Positions 10,147-22,022 of a stretch of DNA of 64,000 nt are shown in pieces. A model generated the notes under the pieces. The model was given only the letters and a program-made list of their open reading frames with translations. It had not been told where the DNA came from and searched no databases. The stretch lies in contig JAKCPI010005085.1 in the NCBI GenBank assembly GCA_023213315.1, positions 1 to 64,000 of the forward strand. Reading direction: 5' to 3'. The stretch is from Euborellia annulipes (taxonomy: Eukaryota; Arthropoda; Insecta; Dermaptera; Anisolabididae). The translations under genes were made by a program, and so were the position numbers. The number at the start of each line of letters is the position of its first letter. The stretch's first letter is position 1.

Positions 10147-10421
10147 GCCCCCGAGTGTGGCGTAGTAGAGTAGCGTGCCTACCTCCTATACCAAACGTCG
10201 CGGGTTCGGACCCAGGCAGTCCGATGATTTTATTTAAGCCATTTGGATACCAGATGGCTTAAATAGAAATGCCTCAACCCACAATATATAATATATATTA
10301 CAACGGTTATCGTCAAAGTCTTAAATGGCCTGAGTTGCCGAAAAGACTGTGAGAATGTGTGTGTGAGTGTGAGTGTGAATGAGAAAAAAGTGTGAATGTT
10401 TAAAAAAAAAAAAAAAAAAAA
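10147..10421 (+). mobile_element. SINE-A, full length
   Basis: The tRNA-like head has GGTTCGGACCCAGG, followed by the body GCCATTTGGATACC, ACGGTTATCGTCAAAGTC and GTTGCCGAAAAGACTG, GT-rich repeats, and an A-tail of more than 20. It is flanked by the 13-bp duplication AATCTCCGCACTC (10134-10146 and 10422-10434). It defines the family's full length at about 275 bp. Confidence 0.88.
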
Positions 10422-10434
10422 AATCTCCGCACTC

Positions 10435-11373
10435 TCAATTTTTATTAAGTAAACGAATATTATATAAATTTTAGATAAATACCTTAGGGGTTCTCCACCT
10501 ATTACGTAACGTGGCCCTCCCAGAAGGCTTGTGCCCCCCCCCCCCCAGAAAACTCCCTGCCCCAAGAAAAATTGAGAAAATATGGGGCTGGTCCCATTCC
10601 CCCTCCCAGTGAGGATGGCTGGTCCCATGCCCCCCCCCCCAGTCAGTCAAATTCTCTAGTTACGCCCATGTGTACTTCAAACAATTTTCACAAAATATTA
10701 CTAATATACTTTTTAAATCTAAATAATAATTATTATTGATTCATATAAATTTAATCTGAAAAGAAAAATATTTAAATTTTGCTACCAAGCCATTTAATTT
10801 CTTCTATCTTTCCTATGAAGAACAAGAATAAAGTGGTCTTCAGAAGAGTTCAACAGGAAAATGACAATATACATTTTAAAGAGCATCTAAAAAATAATTG
10901 ATTTATGAATATAAAAAAAAAAAATTTTACTGAGTATTTGGTTAAAAAAAAAGACTTTTAAGGCGACTTTTTTTCCAAAAATAAGAGACTATTTTTTCGC
11001 TCTCTAGTAATGAGGTCTTTGTTTCTGCAATGATAGTGAATTATGTCTGCTAAATTGACTTGTGACTATATAATATTAATATAATATATAACCATATAAT
11101 ATAAAACCATATAATATTATATCTCTCAAGAAGTCTTGTGGACACATATTCACACAAACACCTCTTGGATTCAAAGTGACAAGGCAGCCAGGCGACCTGA
11201 CCGCTCAGCGAAGAAGTCAGTGACCTACATCAGCAAAGTCCTCTGAGATGCAATGCAATCTCACATCCAAGTTGTCGACTTCTCTCAACATTTCTTCATC
11301 CAGACAGAAAAATAGTTAAGTTATAAATAAAACGGACAATCAAATTCCTTAACTGACTTATAATAAAAGTACA
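10435..11373. other. Intergenic with repeat debris
   Basis: Holds C-runs near 10535 and 10630, a DH fragment in minus orientation (about 10785-10910, with AGAACAAGAATAAAGTGGTC), and otherwise unremarkable sequence. Confidence 0.45.
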
Positions 11374-11775
11374 ATAAAAGGGATGGACAAAATCCTTTAA
11401 AAAGGATTAGCCATCCGATTCGCAGATCCGGGCAATTCGGACCATTCGGCTGCTGCAAAAGGATCAACTATCCGACAAACTCGGACGAACCGATCCGTTT
11501 TAGAAAAAAAAATTTGATTTAGAAATAGGATCGCTGATCGAAAAAACCGATTCGGACTTGACTTTTTTAAGATCAAAAGTAAAAAATTTTAAATGATTGG
11601 CAATCCTTTGAAAAGGATCGCAAAAATTCAGGGTTGCTAATCGCACGAAAAGTGATCCGATCCCACAGAGCGAAAATGATTTCGATCCAGATCCCCAAAA
11701 AAGAATTTTAATCCAAATTCTAAAATTCTGGATCGGATCGGATTTAAACCCAAAAGGATCACGATCGTGTAATTT
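11374..11775. repeat. GATCC-rich repeat, copy 1
   Basis: Begins GGGATGGACAAAATCCTTTA and is full of GATCC/GGATC and TCCGA words. It shares GGCAATCCTTTGAAA and ATCGGATCGGATTT-type stretches with 48203-48605. The GGGATGG start resembles some hAT ends, but no matching far end is found. Confidence 0.6.
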
Positions 11776-11877
11776 AATAAAAAACAATGTTTTTTTCTTA
11801 ATTTCTTTTTTTTTAAACCTTTTCCGCCATAGAGGCCATTTAGGGGGTGAATTTTTTTATATATATATTTATATTCA

Positions 11878-12030
11878 ATTTCCAGGGCAAAATGAGAATT
11901 TAAAAAACAATTGATTTATGCATTTTAATCAAAATCGTTAGAGCCAATTTTGAGAAAATCAAAAAAAAAACTTAAAAAGTACTTCAGTAAAGTATTGATT
12001 CTAGTACTTTTTGCCCAATTTAGTTCAAAA
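11878..12030 (-). mobile_element. DH element fragment
   Basis: Matches the middle of the DH family in reverse: GGCAAAATGAGAAT, AATTGATTT, TTTTGAGAAAATCAAAA, CAGTAAAGTATTG. Confidence 0.55.
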
Positions 12031-12284
12031 CCTAAGTAAAAATTAACAATTTCTATTTAATAATAATTTCAAAATTAACAGTTAATAAACATAAAAAAAT
12101 CTGAATTTTTCTAAATGGCCCACTTTAATTCGGGAGTAGTTTACATAAACTCAATTTATTCAAGATATTGAACGATTTAAATTTATAGAAAATAGTGTGT
12201 CAATTGTTTAAAAATAATTAGATACCCTAAATTTTCAATTAGTTGTAGTTGTTTTGGACATCCCTGTATCTATTAATAGCCATT

Positions 12285-12673
12285 AACAATGGAGGGGCGG
12301 TGAGCCTCCCCTTTGTTGCCTAGGTGTTGGCAACTTGTTGGCCGGTCCACGTGGAGCTCATCCCTTGCGCAGATAGGATGCGCAATTGACCGGTCCGCCG
12401 CCCCACCGCCGCCGCCGCCGTATTCGCTCAAGAGCCAGAGCCCTTCTCCGTCTGAGCTTTTCAGTCCGCTCCTGGCCGTGCCAGAGAGACCTTATACAAC
12501 AGTGGTATATATTATAACTCTTATTTTTTTCCTCATTCTAAACCGGTGTGTGTGTTTTAAGTGTGTGCGAGTGTAAATGTGTGTGCTCTAAATAAAAAAA
12601 TACAATGTGTTTATGAAAATACAATGCGTGTTGTTGGTTCTCATTTATTTGAAGAATAAATAAAAAAAAAAAT
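12285..12673 (+). promoter_or_regulatory. Probable promoter and 5' leader of the signal-peptide gene
   Basis: GC content and CpG frequency rise sharply above the surroundings at 12290-12490, with repeated CCG triplets at about 12395-12420. An initiator-like TTTTCAGTCC lies at about 12459-12468, close to the exon start. The stretch 12500-12673 becomes AT-rich again, with GT-repeats. No TATA box is placed convincingly. The start site is an inference; a proline-coding open frame here looks like chance. Confidence 0.45.
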
Positions 12674-12773
12674 ATGGAAAGACGTCGTCTTGTGAGGAAC
12701 GGCTGCTTCAAGCCTATGGATGTTGTGTTCATACCGTTGTTGGTCTTCGTATTACTGGCATCGTGTAATCAAG
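12674..12773 (+). CDS. First coding exon of a secreted or membrane protein
   Basis: An ATG with good context (A at -3, G at +4) opens a 33-codon frame that ends one base into codon 34 at a strong 5' splice site, CAAG|GTAAGTAAG (12773/12774), phase 1. The product starts MERRRLVRNGCFKPMD, a basic segment, then VVFIPLLVFVLLA, a hydrophobic core, then SCNQG. That is the build of a signal peptide, with cleavage plausible near LLA-SC or ASC-N. A second in-frame ATG at codon 15 would give a shorter, equally good signal peptide but has a weaker context. The mature protein lies beyond the window, so the family is unknown. A very long first intron after a signal-peptide exon is common in neural adhesion and receptor genes of animals, but that is only context. 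Confidence 0.7.
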
Positions 12774-12911
12774 GTAAGTAAGTGAGAGGCAGTCTAACGG
12801 TCTCCTTATACACCTGTTGAATACCCTTAAAACAATGTGACGTGGATCGAAGCGCCATTTGCTTGAGGAAAAGAAAGAAAGAAAGAAATCACCTATCAAG
12901 GCCAATGTCAC

Positions 12912-14145
12912 AAAAAAATTAAAAATTATTTGCTAAATTTATGATTCGTGGATGTTTTGAGCAAAAAAAGAAATCTTCAGCCAATGTCACAAAAAAAAAA
13001 AAAAGGGAACCCTCTCCTTTTTGAAATGGCCATTTTTTCATGGTTTACCTGGAATTCAATGCGAAATTCATTTCTTGAAATGACAAAAAGGTATTAAATT
13101 GACCTGTTGTTGTTCCCTCTTCAAAAATTTTCCGTATACGTGGTCACTTGGGCTTCACAAAATCATACTTGTATTTATATCTCTTTTTATTTTTAATATT
13201 ACGAATAATAAATAAATTTAGTTCTTTTTTTTTCTCTATTTAAATGTATTCTCATTTTCTCGTACGCGTTGGTGCATTCGTTCGTTCTAGAACTGGGAGA
13301 CTTGAATGAGCGATTAGGCAACTATGTATAGCTCGCCTCACCTCTGCGTTGTTGTTCACTTCCACTTCTTTTATATTCATTAATGTCAGAGAGATAGAGA
13401 GAGAAAGAGACTTATATAAACCTGTCGATTATGTTTTGTCACATTTTTTTTTATTTAATTAAAATAAAACCCATAAAGAAAAAAAATGCTACTATCAGTG
13501 TCAAAATATTTTGGACACGTAAGAATTCGCCAAATTCGCAAAGGGTTATTTTTTTAAATGTCAAGAACTTATTGATACTAATGAATATATATATTTTAAT
13601 AATAAAAAGTAAAAATATTATAGAAAAGTACATATTTCTTTTTACTATACCAGATGGAAGATAAATGTGTAATAGATGTAATCAAATATTGAATTTCGAA
13701 ATTTTATAAAGCATCTGGGTGAATAATAAAGGCTAATAAAGTAGTCCTATTAATTTTACAATTTGATAAATTTTTACTTTTTCTTAACTATACAGGGTTG
13801 GCCCGTGACCCGTAGCTCAGGGAGAATACATTAGCTTCTCGTCCCCAAACGGGACTTTGTGCCTGTAATATTATAATTTAATAGAAAGAAGCTTATTTTT
13901 CTGACCTTGGACTTTATTTGAATAGTCATTTACCCCCATTTTCTTATCTAATGACGTTTCAAAAAAAGTATTATTTTTTCTCGTTCCTTTGAAATAATTT
14001 TGAACACATTTTTTTACTAATATTTATTATTTACTAATACTTGGTTTATTCTTTGGCTGACTTTGCAATGGAGATCTATCCAAGTTCTCATTTAGTTGAA
14101 ATTTACAATTTCTATGCCGGCTGTGATTATTGAATATATGGAATG
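12912..14145. other. Intron, nothing clear
   Basis: AT-rich sequence. A degraded tRNA-like stretch (CCGTAGCTCAGGGAGAATAC at about 13810) may be an old SINE head. No exon is seen. Confidence 0.45.
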
Positions 14146-14230
14146 GAGTCAGTCATAAAAATTATCGACGTTTCGAGCGCCTATCACGCCCTTCCTCCAG
14201 ACAGAAGAGCATGTGATCGGCGACAGCTAA
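14146..14230 (-). mobile_element. Degraded Penelope-like end
   Basis: Minus strand carries CTCGAAACGTCGATAA preceded by CTGGAGGAAGGGCG. It resembles a hammerhead but has an extra base in the CTGANGA core and no stem I. Confidence 0.35.
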
Positions 14231-14624
14231 TTCTACTTTATTTTATTTTTACTTGTTTAACTCCATTACATATAATCACATTTAGTTATTTAATTGTCTC
14301 AAATATACTTTTTTGTTAATGTGGCATTTTTTGTTTCTGTTTTCTCACATTATTCGCCAGCCATACTCCCTCATACTTTCAAACTATTAAAAATTCATTT
14401 CTTTACGTTATGATCGATGGTCTTATAACAGGGAAAGAGTAGACAGCTATTTATTTATTTATTTTTTTTTAATTCAACATTTTTTAAAATTCCATTTTCT
14501 AATTTGCTACTTTTTGGAAAAAATTTATAAAAAAAATCTCAAAAATATTTTCACATGGTAAATTTACGGTAGGCTACACAAAGTATTTAATAATGCCAAA
14601 GAAGTCTAAATGGCGTTTTTTTAA

Positions 14625-14775
14625 ATTAAGGTCTTTTTGGCATCGAAGGCCATTTGGTAACCAATCCAATTGAAATTGTCGCATGAGACGGGATGCGAAC
14701 CCGCGATCCTTGGTAGCACCCTAACCCCTAAACTAAGGTCCGAGGGCTTAAATGGCCTTAGATACCGAAAAAAAC
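14625..14775 (-). mobile_element. SINE-B
   Basis: Reverse orientation: GGTCTTTTTGGCATCGAAGG, CCATTTGG, CCAATCCAATTGAAAT, then a tRNA-like head GGGATGCGAACCCGCGATCC with CCTAACCCC. SINE-B differs from SINE-A in its body, TTTTTCGGCATC...GGCCATTTAGAC. Confidence 0.6.
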
Positions 14776-15640
14776 TGAAACAAATAAATATTAATAATAA
14801 TGTCTAAGGAGTCTAAATGGAGTTATATCTTAAAAATATAAAAAAAATAATATCTAAGGAAAATGCGCTTAAATATGCATAATAATTAAAAAATTTTTCC
14901 TATTAACAAAATTTTTATTTTTCCTTAAGAGAAATAATTGCTTATTTTTCTGAGAGTTTCTAATATAACTTATCCCATTAAAAGTCCAGTTATACCCGAG
15001 ACGACTTGATGCCACCTCATCATTTTCCTTCTCCCCCCCCCCCTCCTCCCTTTCCTTTTTTTTCTTTTAATTTTTACTCTTCTTTCAAACAACAATTTGG
15101 TTTTTCCCAAGATTACTCTAATCCCGATTTTCCTTTTTAATTCTGTTCCACTTTCCACCTGATGGTCCGCCACCCTCGGTTGGTGGTCCAAGGTCGCCTT
15201 GACTAAGGATGCGATGCATTCAAGGTCGTCGTTGATATGCTCACTAAAGATTCCTTCTTATTCTATCTTTATACTATTATTTATTTTTATTATTAATATA
15301 TAATACTCTTTATTTCAACCTTGAATTTGCTTTCACATTCCAAAATAGAATATGCTATTTTTCCATTTTAAATACAAGAAGATACTAATTTAACGAAACA
15401 TCCGTTTAAAGTACCACCGATACTTTTTTTATTTTATTAATATAGGTTCGTAGCCAGGGGAGGAAATATCGGGTTCAAACCCCACCTTGAAATCTGAAAT
15501 AAATAAAAAGAAAAATAGTGTTAAAATTTTAAATGCTGTTAGATATAAAAAAAAATATTTTAGTTTGGAGAGGGGGGGGGGGGATTATCGGCAGATTAAC
15601 AAAACTCCCCCCCCTGATGTTTTCTGAATATTGTCGACTA
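14776..15640. other. Intron, nothing clear
   Basis: C-run near 15030 and G-run near 15570. No exon, and no nameable repeat. Confidence 0.4.
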
Positions 15641-15644
15641 AGTA

Positions 15645-15765
15645 AAAATCTGGTGTGATGGTCGCACAATAGAAAGTTGTGTCGGTGAAAAGTAATTGAG
15701 AGTTGTGTTTTGTGCGTGTCACACCAGATTTTTTGTGTCGACATATACGAATTTAGTCCGGTACA
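15645..15765 (-). mobile_element. DH element, terminal hairpin fragment
   Basis: TCTGGTGTGATGGTCGCACA with the inverted partner GTGCGTGTCACACCAGATTT, then GTGTCGACATATA. Only the 3' end is left. Confidence 0.6.
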
Positions 15766-15874
15766 TTTAAATTCAAGATATTTTTTTTTTTTTTTAAATT
15801 TATTTATACTCTTTCGTCTACAATATTATAAATATTTGAAATAATTAAGTATCGATGGCCTCCGGCAGTCTGGT

Positions 15875-16549
15875 TTTTACTTTCTCTTACCTATGTATAT
15901 ATGTAATATATATAGAGAGAGAAAGTATTGGTTTCATGTCAAAAATTCGATGTCGAGATTTTGATGGATCTTCACGTTTTGAGGTCCCCTGAATCCAAAA
16001 AAGTGGTTTTCGCGACATGGTCTGTCTGTGGGTGGGTGGGTGTGTGTGTGTGTGTCCAATTTTAAGCATGAAGGAATTGAGCTATGAGGTTGAAATTTTA
16101 TATTTAAAGTTAAACACCCCCGGGACCGGAAAAAATAAGCTTTTAATCAAAATCGGCCAAAGAGTACTAGTACTTTACTGATGTACTTTTTCAGTTTTTT
16201 TCGATTTTCTCAAAATTTGCTCCCACGATTTTTTTTTTTTAAATTCAAAAATCAATTATTTTTTAGATTCTCTATAAAATGTATAATCTCATTTTGTGAT
16301 TGAAATCTTCTGAAGACCACTTTACTCTTGTCTCCATAGAAAAGATAGGAGAAATGGTTGCCATGGTATCAAAATATAAATATTTTCCCATACTTATAAA
16401 TTTTACATCTTGAATTCAATTGTTCCCTACTGTCGGGAACTAAATATATGTCGACACAAAAAATCTGGTGTGACAAGCACAGTACACAACTTTCGATTAC
16501 CGAAGGTAAGAGAAAGTTGTGTGCGTGCGCCAGTCACACCAGATTTTTT
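15875..16549 (+). mobile_element. DH element, full length
   Basis: Runs from a 5' hairpin (TACTTTCTCTTACC with AGAGAGAAAGTA) to the 3' hairpin ending in CACACCAGATTTTTT (16457-16549). It is nearly identical over most of its length to the copy at 37874-38541, so both are probably young. No coding frame. Confidence 0.75.
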
Positions 16550-16739
16550 CGGTATTGTCTGGCCTCACTTAAAGGAATAACATATTAAAAAATGAATTCA
16601 TTAAAGACCGCGATAAGAGAGGATATATTCTCAAAAGGTCTCAGTAAATCGTTTGAATTATTGTCTATATCTAGCCTATATTTATACATTTATACATAAT
16701 TATGATAACATTTATAAAGTATTTATTGTTAAAAGATCA
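16550..16739. other. Intron, nothing clear
   Basis: AT-rich, no feature. Confidence 0.4.
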
Positions 16740-17072
16740 ATGAAAATCAACCAAATGCATTAAATATTGTTAGCTACCATTCTGACATCTCTTGGCAAAT
16801 TTTTGAATTACTTGATTTTTGGGCATACTTTTATTGACACACAACGCCATCTTAGCGGGAAAAACATGCGTAACCACTTCGCACCTGAGTATATTATCAA
16901 GATTAGTGTATTTCAATCTTTAAAAAACATCAATTTAGAATGGATCTCCGGTAAAAATCGAAGGGTTATTCTAATTAATAATAATAAAATAAAAAACTGG
17001 TTAGCATGGCAAAGGATTTATTTCTTATCCTCTCTCAGCAATTTGAAATGGAAATCCCTAAAACATCATTAA
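16740..17072 (+). pseudogene. Possible transposon-protein remnant
   Basis: An open stretch of about 100 codons lacks a credible ATG (it would start at TTG after an in-frame stop at 16761). It includes LIFGHTFIDTQRHLSG and FAPEYIIKI. The GHTF..., R and P..Y arrangement recalls a region I associate with uncharacterised arthropod transposon proteins. Codon content otherwise follows the local AT richness. It could equally be a chance frame. Confidence 0.22.
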
Positions 17073-17844
17073 AAAAAAAAAAGAATTAAATTTTTCCTCT
17101 TGCATAATAAAAATATAGGAGGATATTTTCAATTTGCGAATGTTCAAATTTATAATATAAAATTTAATTCATTATTAGATTATCGTTTCACCTTGAAAAT
17201 CACCTATCAAACGGATGGGGTATTATTAAAGAGATTTTTATATATATAAAAAAAAAAATTATTTCCTTTTCTCTTTGAAGGTTAATAATTTTATGCATCT
17301 ATTAATAAAAAAAAAATATTTTTTTAATCAATTGTGATTGATGAATGAAAAATATTTTTTTGAAATATCAAAATGAATCATTTTGTGATTATGTAAAATA
17401 TTTGATAAAATAATTATGAAATTATGAATCATTAATATTTTTAATAATAAAAAAATTGGATGTATATATGAATGAATAGTTTTTTTTTTTAAATTTATCG
17501 CTAAATGTCACTTCATCCCTTATTTAGTCCAGCATTAAGCCAGTCAGAGATAATATACGTTACGTTGAAAGTGGGTATATACGTATAATAATATATTATG
17601 ATGTTAATTCAAGCAAGAAGTTTTGAATTAATGTCATAATAAATTGCCATTCAAGAGACCTAAATTATCTCTGATGATATTCTAAATAGCAAGTAAGAAT
17701 AAGAATAGCGAGGGGTCGTACGCTTGCTTTGCAAATATTATTCCAAAGTGATTAAGTTCACAAAAAACAGAGATATCAAAGAAATTTGAAACTTCTGCCT
17801 ACAAATTACAAATTTTTTTTATAAAAAATAATAATAATAAAGGA
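17073..17844. other. Intron, nothing clear
   Basis: Very AT-rich; no repeat or exon recognised. Confidence 0.4.
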
Positions 17845-18045
17845 TTTTTACTTTATCTTATGTTATTATATAGAGAAAATATCCTGGTATTGGATTCATG
17901 TCGAGATTTTAATGGAACGTTTTGAGGTCTCTTGGGTGTCCAAAAAAGTGGATCCCGCGAAATGGTCTGTCTGTCTGTGATCAAAATAAACTATGAAGGA
18001 AATGAACTATGAGGTTGAACAGTATTTAAATTAAAATAAGATGCA
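17845..18045 (+). mobile_element. DH element, 5' fragment
   Basis: Contains TATTGGATTCATGTCGAGAT, AACGTTTTGAGGTC and ATGGTCTGTCTGTCTGT, as in the first third of full DH copies. Confidence 0.55.
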
Positions 18046-18279
18046 ATATTTTTTTTCCATGAGCATTTACTCCCGGAAGCTATTTTGACTTATTACATTG
18101 GTTACCAAATGCGGGTATTTATGATTTTCTTATCTACTCTAACTGTATTGGTAAAAGAATAATCAATACAAATAATAATAATCAGGTTTAAAATTGACCT
18201 AGAAAGAATTTTAAATTATTAATAACTACGTCAATATTATAAAAAAAGATGTCAAATATTTAATTTTGATAACTTATTT

Positions 18280-18915
18280 TAGGGCAGGTTGGTTCAGTTC
18301 TAGTCAACTAGCATACTTATCCGACCGATAACAAATCATCACAATTGATATTGTAAACAAGAACACGCTTATCCTTCAAGCTTAAAATAAACGAGGCACT
18401 CAGGCTTGGAGTAGTGGCTAACGTGCTGGCCTTGTATACCAAGAGTCGCGGGTTCGGATCCCAGGCAATCAGAGGATGCCATTTTGAATACCAAATGGCT
18501 TAAATAAGAATGCCTGGACCCCCAATAAATGTATATATTAATAAATAACGGTTATCGTCAAAGCCTAAGTTGCCGAAAAGATTTTATCTATGTGTGAGTA
18601 AATGTGAGTGTGAGTGGGAAAAAAGTGTGAGTGTTAAAAAAAAACAAATGAGTTTTTTTACATATAATCAGCTATCTGAGGAATAAGTAATAATAAAAGT
18701 TTTGTTAAGATAGCAACTTAATAAAAGCATAATTTATAAAATTAAAGCTAATTTTAATTTTTTAACAAAAATTTAAAAATTTTCAAAAAACAATAAATAA
18801 ACAGGGCTGGTGTTTCTAATTTCAGCCCTTAGTTTTTGCTTAACTAGAACTGAAAATACTCAAAGAGTTTATCCGTAGGGATAGCTAGTTAATTAGATAT
18901 GAAGCAACCAGCCCT
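18280..18915. mobile_element. TIR element X, copy 1
   Basis: The ends are inverted and similar over about 30 bp: GGGCAGGTTGGTTC...TCAACTAGC on the left and GCTAGTTAATTAGATATG then AAGCAACCAGCCC on the right. A SINE-A (18401-18644) sits inside. The family recurs at 38668-39000. Noncoding, superfamily not assigned. Confidence 0.6.
18401..18644 (+). mobile_element. SINE-A
   Basis: Head GGCTTGGAGTAGTGG... GGTTCGGATCCCAGG, body CCAAATGGCTTAAATAAG, ACGGTTATCGTCAAAG and GTTGCCGAAAAG, A-tail. No target duplication is clear. It is nested in element X. Confidence 0.7.
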
Positions 18916-18949
18916 TAGAGTTTATGATATCTTGAGAATAATGTATAAA

Positions 18950-19046
18950 TTCCTGGAAGATAGGCAACCATATCTACTAACAAATTAATGTGTAATCTAG
19001 AGAAGAGTCGATGAGTGAATTGGTTTGGTTGCCTAATTTCCAGGAA
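18950..19046. mobile_element. Short TIR element (CCTGGAA type)
   Basis: Inverted ends TTCCTGGAAGATAGGCAACC and GGTTGCCTAATTTCCAGGAA. A related motif occurs near 34590 and at 46424-46560. Confidence 0.55.
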
Positions 19047-19505
19047 ACAAAACCCACTAGTGGCATAATATCATGTTTTATACAATAAATGATTTTCTTT
19101 TATATAAAAAAAAACCTTTATTTTCCCCTGCTATATATGTATTGTCTTTTTAAATAAACAAATTGATCTTAATCGTCAAACAAATTAAAGGTTGATAAGG
19201 CTTCTCTCTTGAATTCATTTTTATACAATTATATTTTTTCTACTTGAAACGAAACGATACATCTTATCATTATTTTTTTTATATATTTAATTGGGAAGCT
19301 CTCTAAGACCTTCTCTCTTAGCGTTTCCTCCGTCAATGATTTTTCTATAAAACAAGATATTATCGATTTATGTTAGGAATATACAATTATATACTGAAAG
19401 GAAGACCTTGGCATTTACTAGTAAAACTAAGGGAGAGTTTTATCAACTTTTAATGAGATTAATATTTTAAAAACTAAAAGCATTAATTATTGACTTCATT
19501 TAAAA
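19047..19505. other. Intron, nothing clear
   Basis: AT-rich; no feature found. Confidence 0.4.
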
Positions 19506-19920
19506 AGATCTGGTGTGATCACACAATTTTCTCTTGCCTCTCCGTGCGAGAGAGCAAAATGAGAATATATATTTTAAAGATCATCTAAAAAATAATTGAT
19601 TTTTAATTTTAAAGCGAATTTTGAGAAATCAAAAAAAAAAGCAAAAAAGTACATCAGTAAAGCACAAGTACTTTTTGACAGATTTTAATCAAACGTTAAT
19701 TTTTACACTTGAGGGTGAAGCCTTACTTAAATATAAAATTTCAACCTTGTAACTCAATTCCTCGTTGCTTTAAATTGAACACGGAGACACACACACACAC
19801 ACACACATTTTGCGGGGCCCACTTTCTTGGATTCAGGGTTCAAAACATGTATTTCCATCAAAATCTCGACATCAAATTTTTTACTTGCATCAAATATTTT
19901 CTAATAGGTAAATAAAAAAA
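19506..19920 (-). mobile_element. DH element, minus orientation
   Basis: Has the CA-repeat (about 19787-19808), ATATAAAATTTCAACC, TACATCAGTAAAG and ATCAAAATCTCGACATC. The 3' hairpin is shortened (CTGGTGTGATCACACAATTT). Confidence 0.6.
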
Positions 19921-20228
19921 TAGCAGCTAAAATTATTTCATTATCCAGCTATAAAATCTACATTTGTAACAAATATTTTCTCTATATATATAGCAATATA
20001 AGTATAGGTAAGGAAAAGTAAAAATAATAAAATATATAAAATTTTCTTTTAATCTACAAATAATTAAATGTATACCACACAACTCCCTTTTTTTAGTATT
20101 ATTCAAAAATATAAGATTATGGTTCGTTAGCTTGAGAAATTTATCAAATAGAGAGTTGGTTATTTGAGTTACCTATTTTACAGGAATCGAAACCGTCTAT
20201 TCCTATATTCTGTCCACTTTTTTGAATA

Positions 20229-20340
20229 ATTCAATTTTTTTTTAAGGTCTTTTTCGGCATCTAAGGCCATTTAGACCCCATCCCTATTTATTTCAAATGA
20301 TTAGTAGCCAAATAAATTTTCCCGCTTGGGACGAGTAGAT
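20229..20340 (-). mobile_element. SINE-B body fragment
   Basis: AAGGTCTTTTTCGGCATCTA, GGCCATTTAGACCCC, TATTTATTTC...GATTAGTAGCC. The head is degraded. Confidence 0.55.
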
Positions 20341-21083
20341 ATCTCTTCTCTTTGAGCCCCTGGTCACCGGCTGAATAATTTAATGTTCCTCTTTATATAT
20401 TTACTAGTCATGACTGTTTTAATTTTAGCATTGACTTTCCTATACTTGTTTTTTTTTTCTTTTCTACTCTCCTAAGACCTTCATTCCGTCATTCACAGTC
20501 CTAACTCCTAAACCAAACCTGATTTTACTCCGACTCCATATTTGGAAATGACTTGTTTATCATTCTCTTCTATTATAAATATATATATGAGAAAATTTTG
20601 TATTCTCCTCTAAATTCATTTAATTTTGGCGAATCTTATTTGAAGCTAACTGTAAGTCAAAAAAAAAAAAAAACTTCAAAACTTAGCAGCCAAATCTTTT
20701 TTATTAATAGTCATACTAGGTTTCTATCTGTTGTCTATACCATCTTCAGAGCTGAATATTTAAAAAACAGCTATTAATTTACTAATAAAATAGATTTGAG
20801 GGCTTGAAGATTTTTTTGACACTGCCTTTAATTTTCTTCAAAGATATACAACACAAATCATGTGATCTTTTTTTATTCTTTTCTATTTATTTGAATTAGA
20901 ATTATTCTTTAATGAATTTGATTTTAAGAAAAATTTTACTCTACTTGTCAGTATATCAGTATATATTGGCGTGGATTAGGGCTCAGAAGGATGAGAAATC
21001 GCCTACAAATCGGGATGGAAAGTAGTTTCTATGATAATCACACAAATTGTAAGTCTTTTACAAAATTTAGACGACCTGAAATT
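20341..21083. other. Intron, nothing clear
   Basis: AT-rich with an A-run near 20661. No exon or repeat recognised. Confidence 0.4.
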
Positions 21084-22022
21084 TTTTATTTTCTCTTACC
21101 TATATATATGTTAATATATAGAGAGAAAGTATTGGATTCATGTCAAAAATTTGATGGATATAAACGTTTTGAATGTCCCCTGGATCCAAAAAACGTGGTT
21201 TTTGCCACATGGTCTGTCTGTGTGTCCATCTATCCATGAGTATGTGTGTCGGTCTGTGTGTGTGTGTCTGTGTTCAATTTAAAGCATGAAGGAATTGAGC
21301 TACGAGGTTTGAATTTTATATTTAAGTTAAACACCCCCCCGCGTGAAAATAAGCTTCAAAATCGGCCAAAGAGTACTAATACTTTACTGATGTTCAGTTT
21401 TTTCGATTTTCTCAAAATTCGCTCTAACGATTTTGATTAAAATTCAAAAAATTATTTTTTAGACCTTTAAAATGTATATTCTCATTTTGCTCTCAAAATT
21501 GTTTGAAGCACACTTTACTCTTGTATTTCATAGAAAGTTAGGAGAAATGGTTGCCATGGTAACAAAATATAAATATTTCCCATGTTTATAAATTTTACTT
21601 CTTGAATTTTAATATCAGCTGAAACTAAATAATTTATATCTCAACTCAAGCCCACGGGGCTTGGAGTAGTTGGTAGCGTGTCTACCTTCTATACCGAACG
21701 TCGCGGGTTCGGACCCCAGGCAGTCCGATAATTTTATTTAAGGCATTTGGATACCAAATGACTTAAATAAAAATGCCTGGACCCCAATATGTATAATAAT
21801 CATTAACGGATATCGTTTAAAGTCTTAAATGGCCTAAGTTGCCGAAAAGTCTGTGTGAATGAGTGTGTGAATGTGAGCGTGAATGAGAAAAAAGTGTGAA
21901 TGTTTTTTTATTAAAAAAAAAAAAAAAAAAAAATCTCAACTCAAAAAATCTGGTGTGAAAAGCACAGTACACAACTTTCGATTACCGAAAGTAAGAGAAA
22001 GATGTGCGCTGTGTGACCAGTT
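21084..22022 (+). mobile_element. DH element split by a SINE
   Basis: The 5' hairpin TTTCTCTTACCTATATATA... and internal body run to 21649. The SINE at 21650-21932 follows. The element then resumes with AAAAAATCTGGTGTG and a degraded 3' hairpin. It shows that the SINE insertion is younger than this DH copy. Confidence 0.7.
21650..21932 (+). mobile_element. SINE-A, full length
   Basis: tRNA-like head with GGTTCGGACCCCAGG, full body, long A-tail. Flanked by the 12-bp duplication ATCTCAACTCAA (21638-21649 and 21933-21944). Confidence 0.88.

Noticed and set aside
10230..10628. 132-codon open frame on the minus strand
   Set aside because: It runs through the A-tail and body of a full-length SINE-A and a G/C-run, so it is a shadow of repeats.
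12313..12576. 87-codon open frame in the leader (proline-rich)
   Set aside because: It begins at TTG, is driven by CCG repeats, and the ATG at 12674 with signal peptide and donor is a far better coding start.
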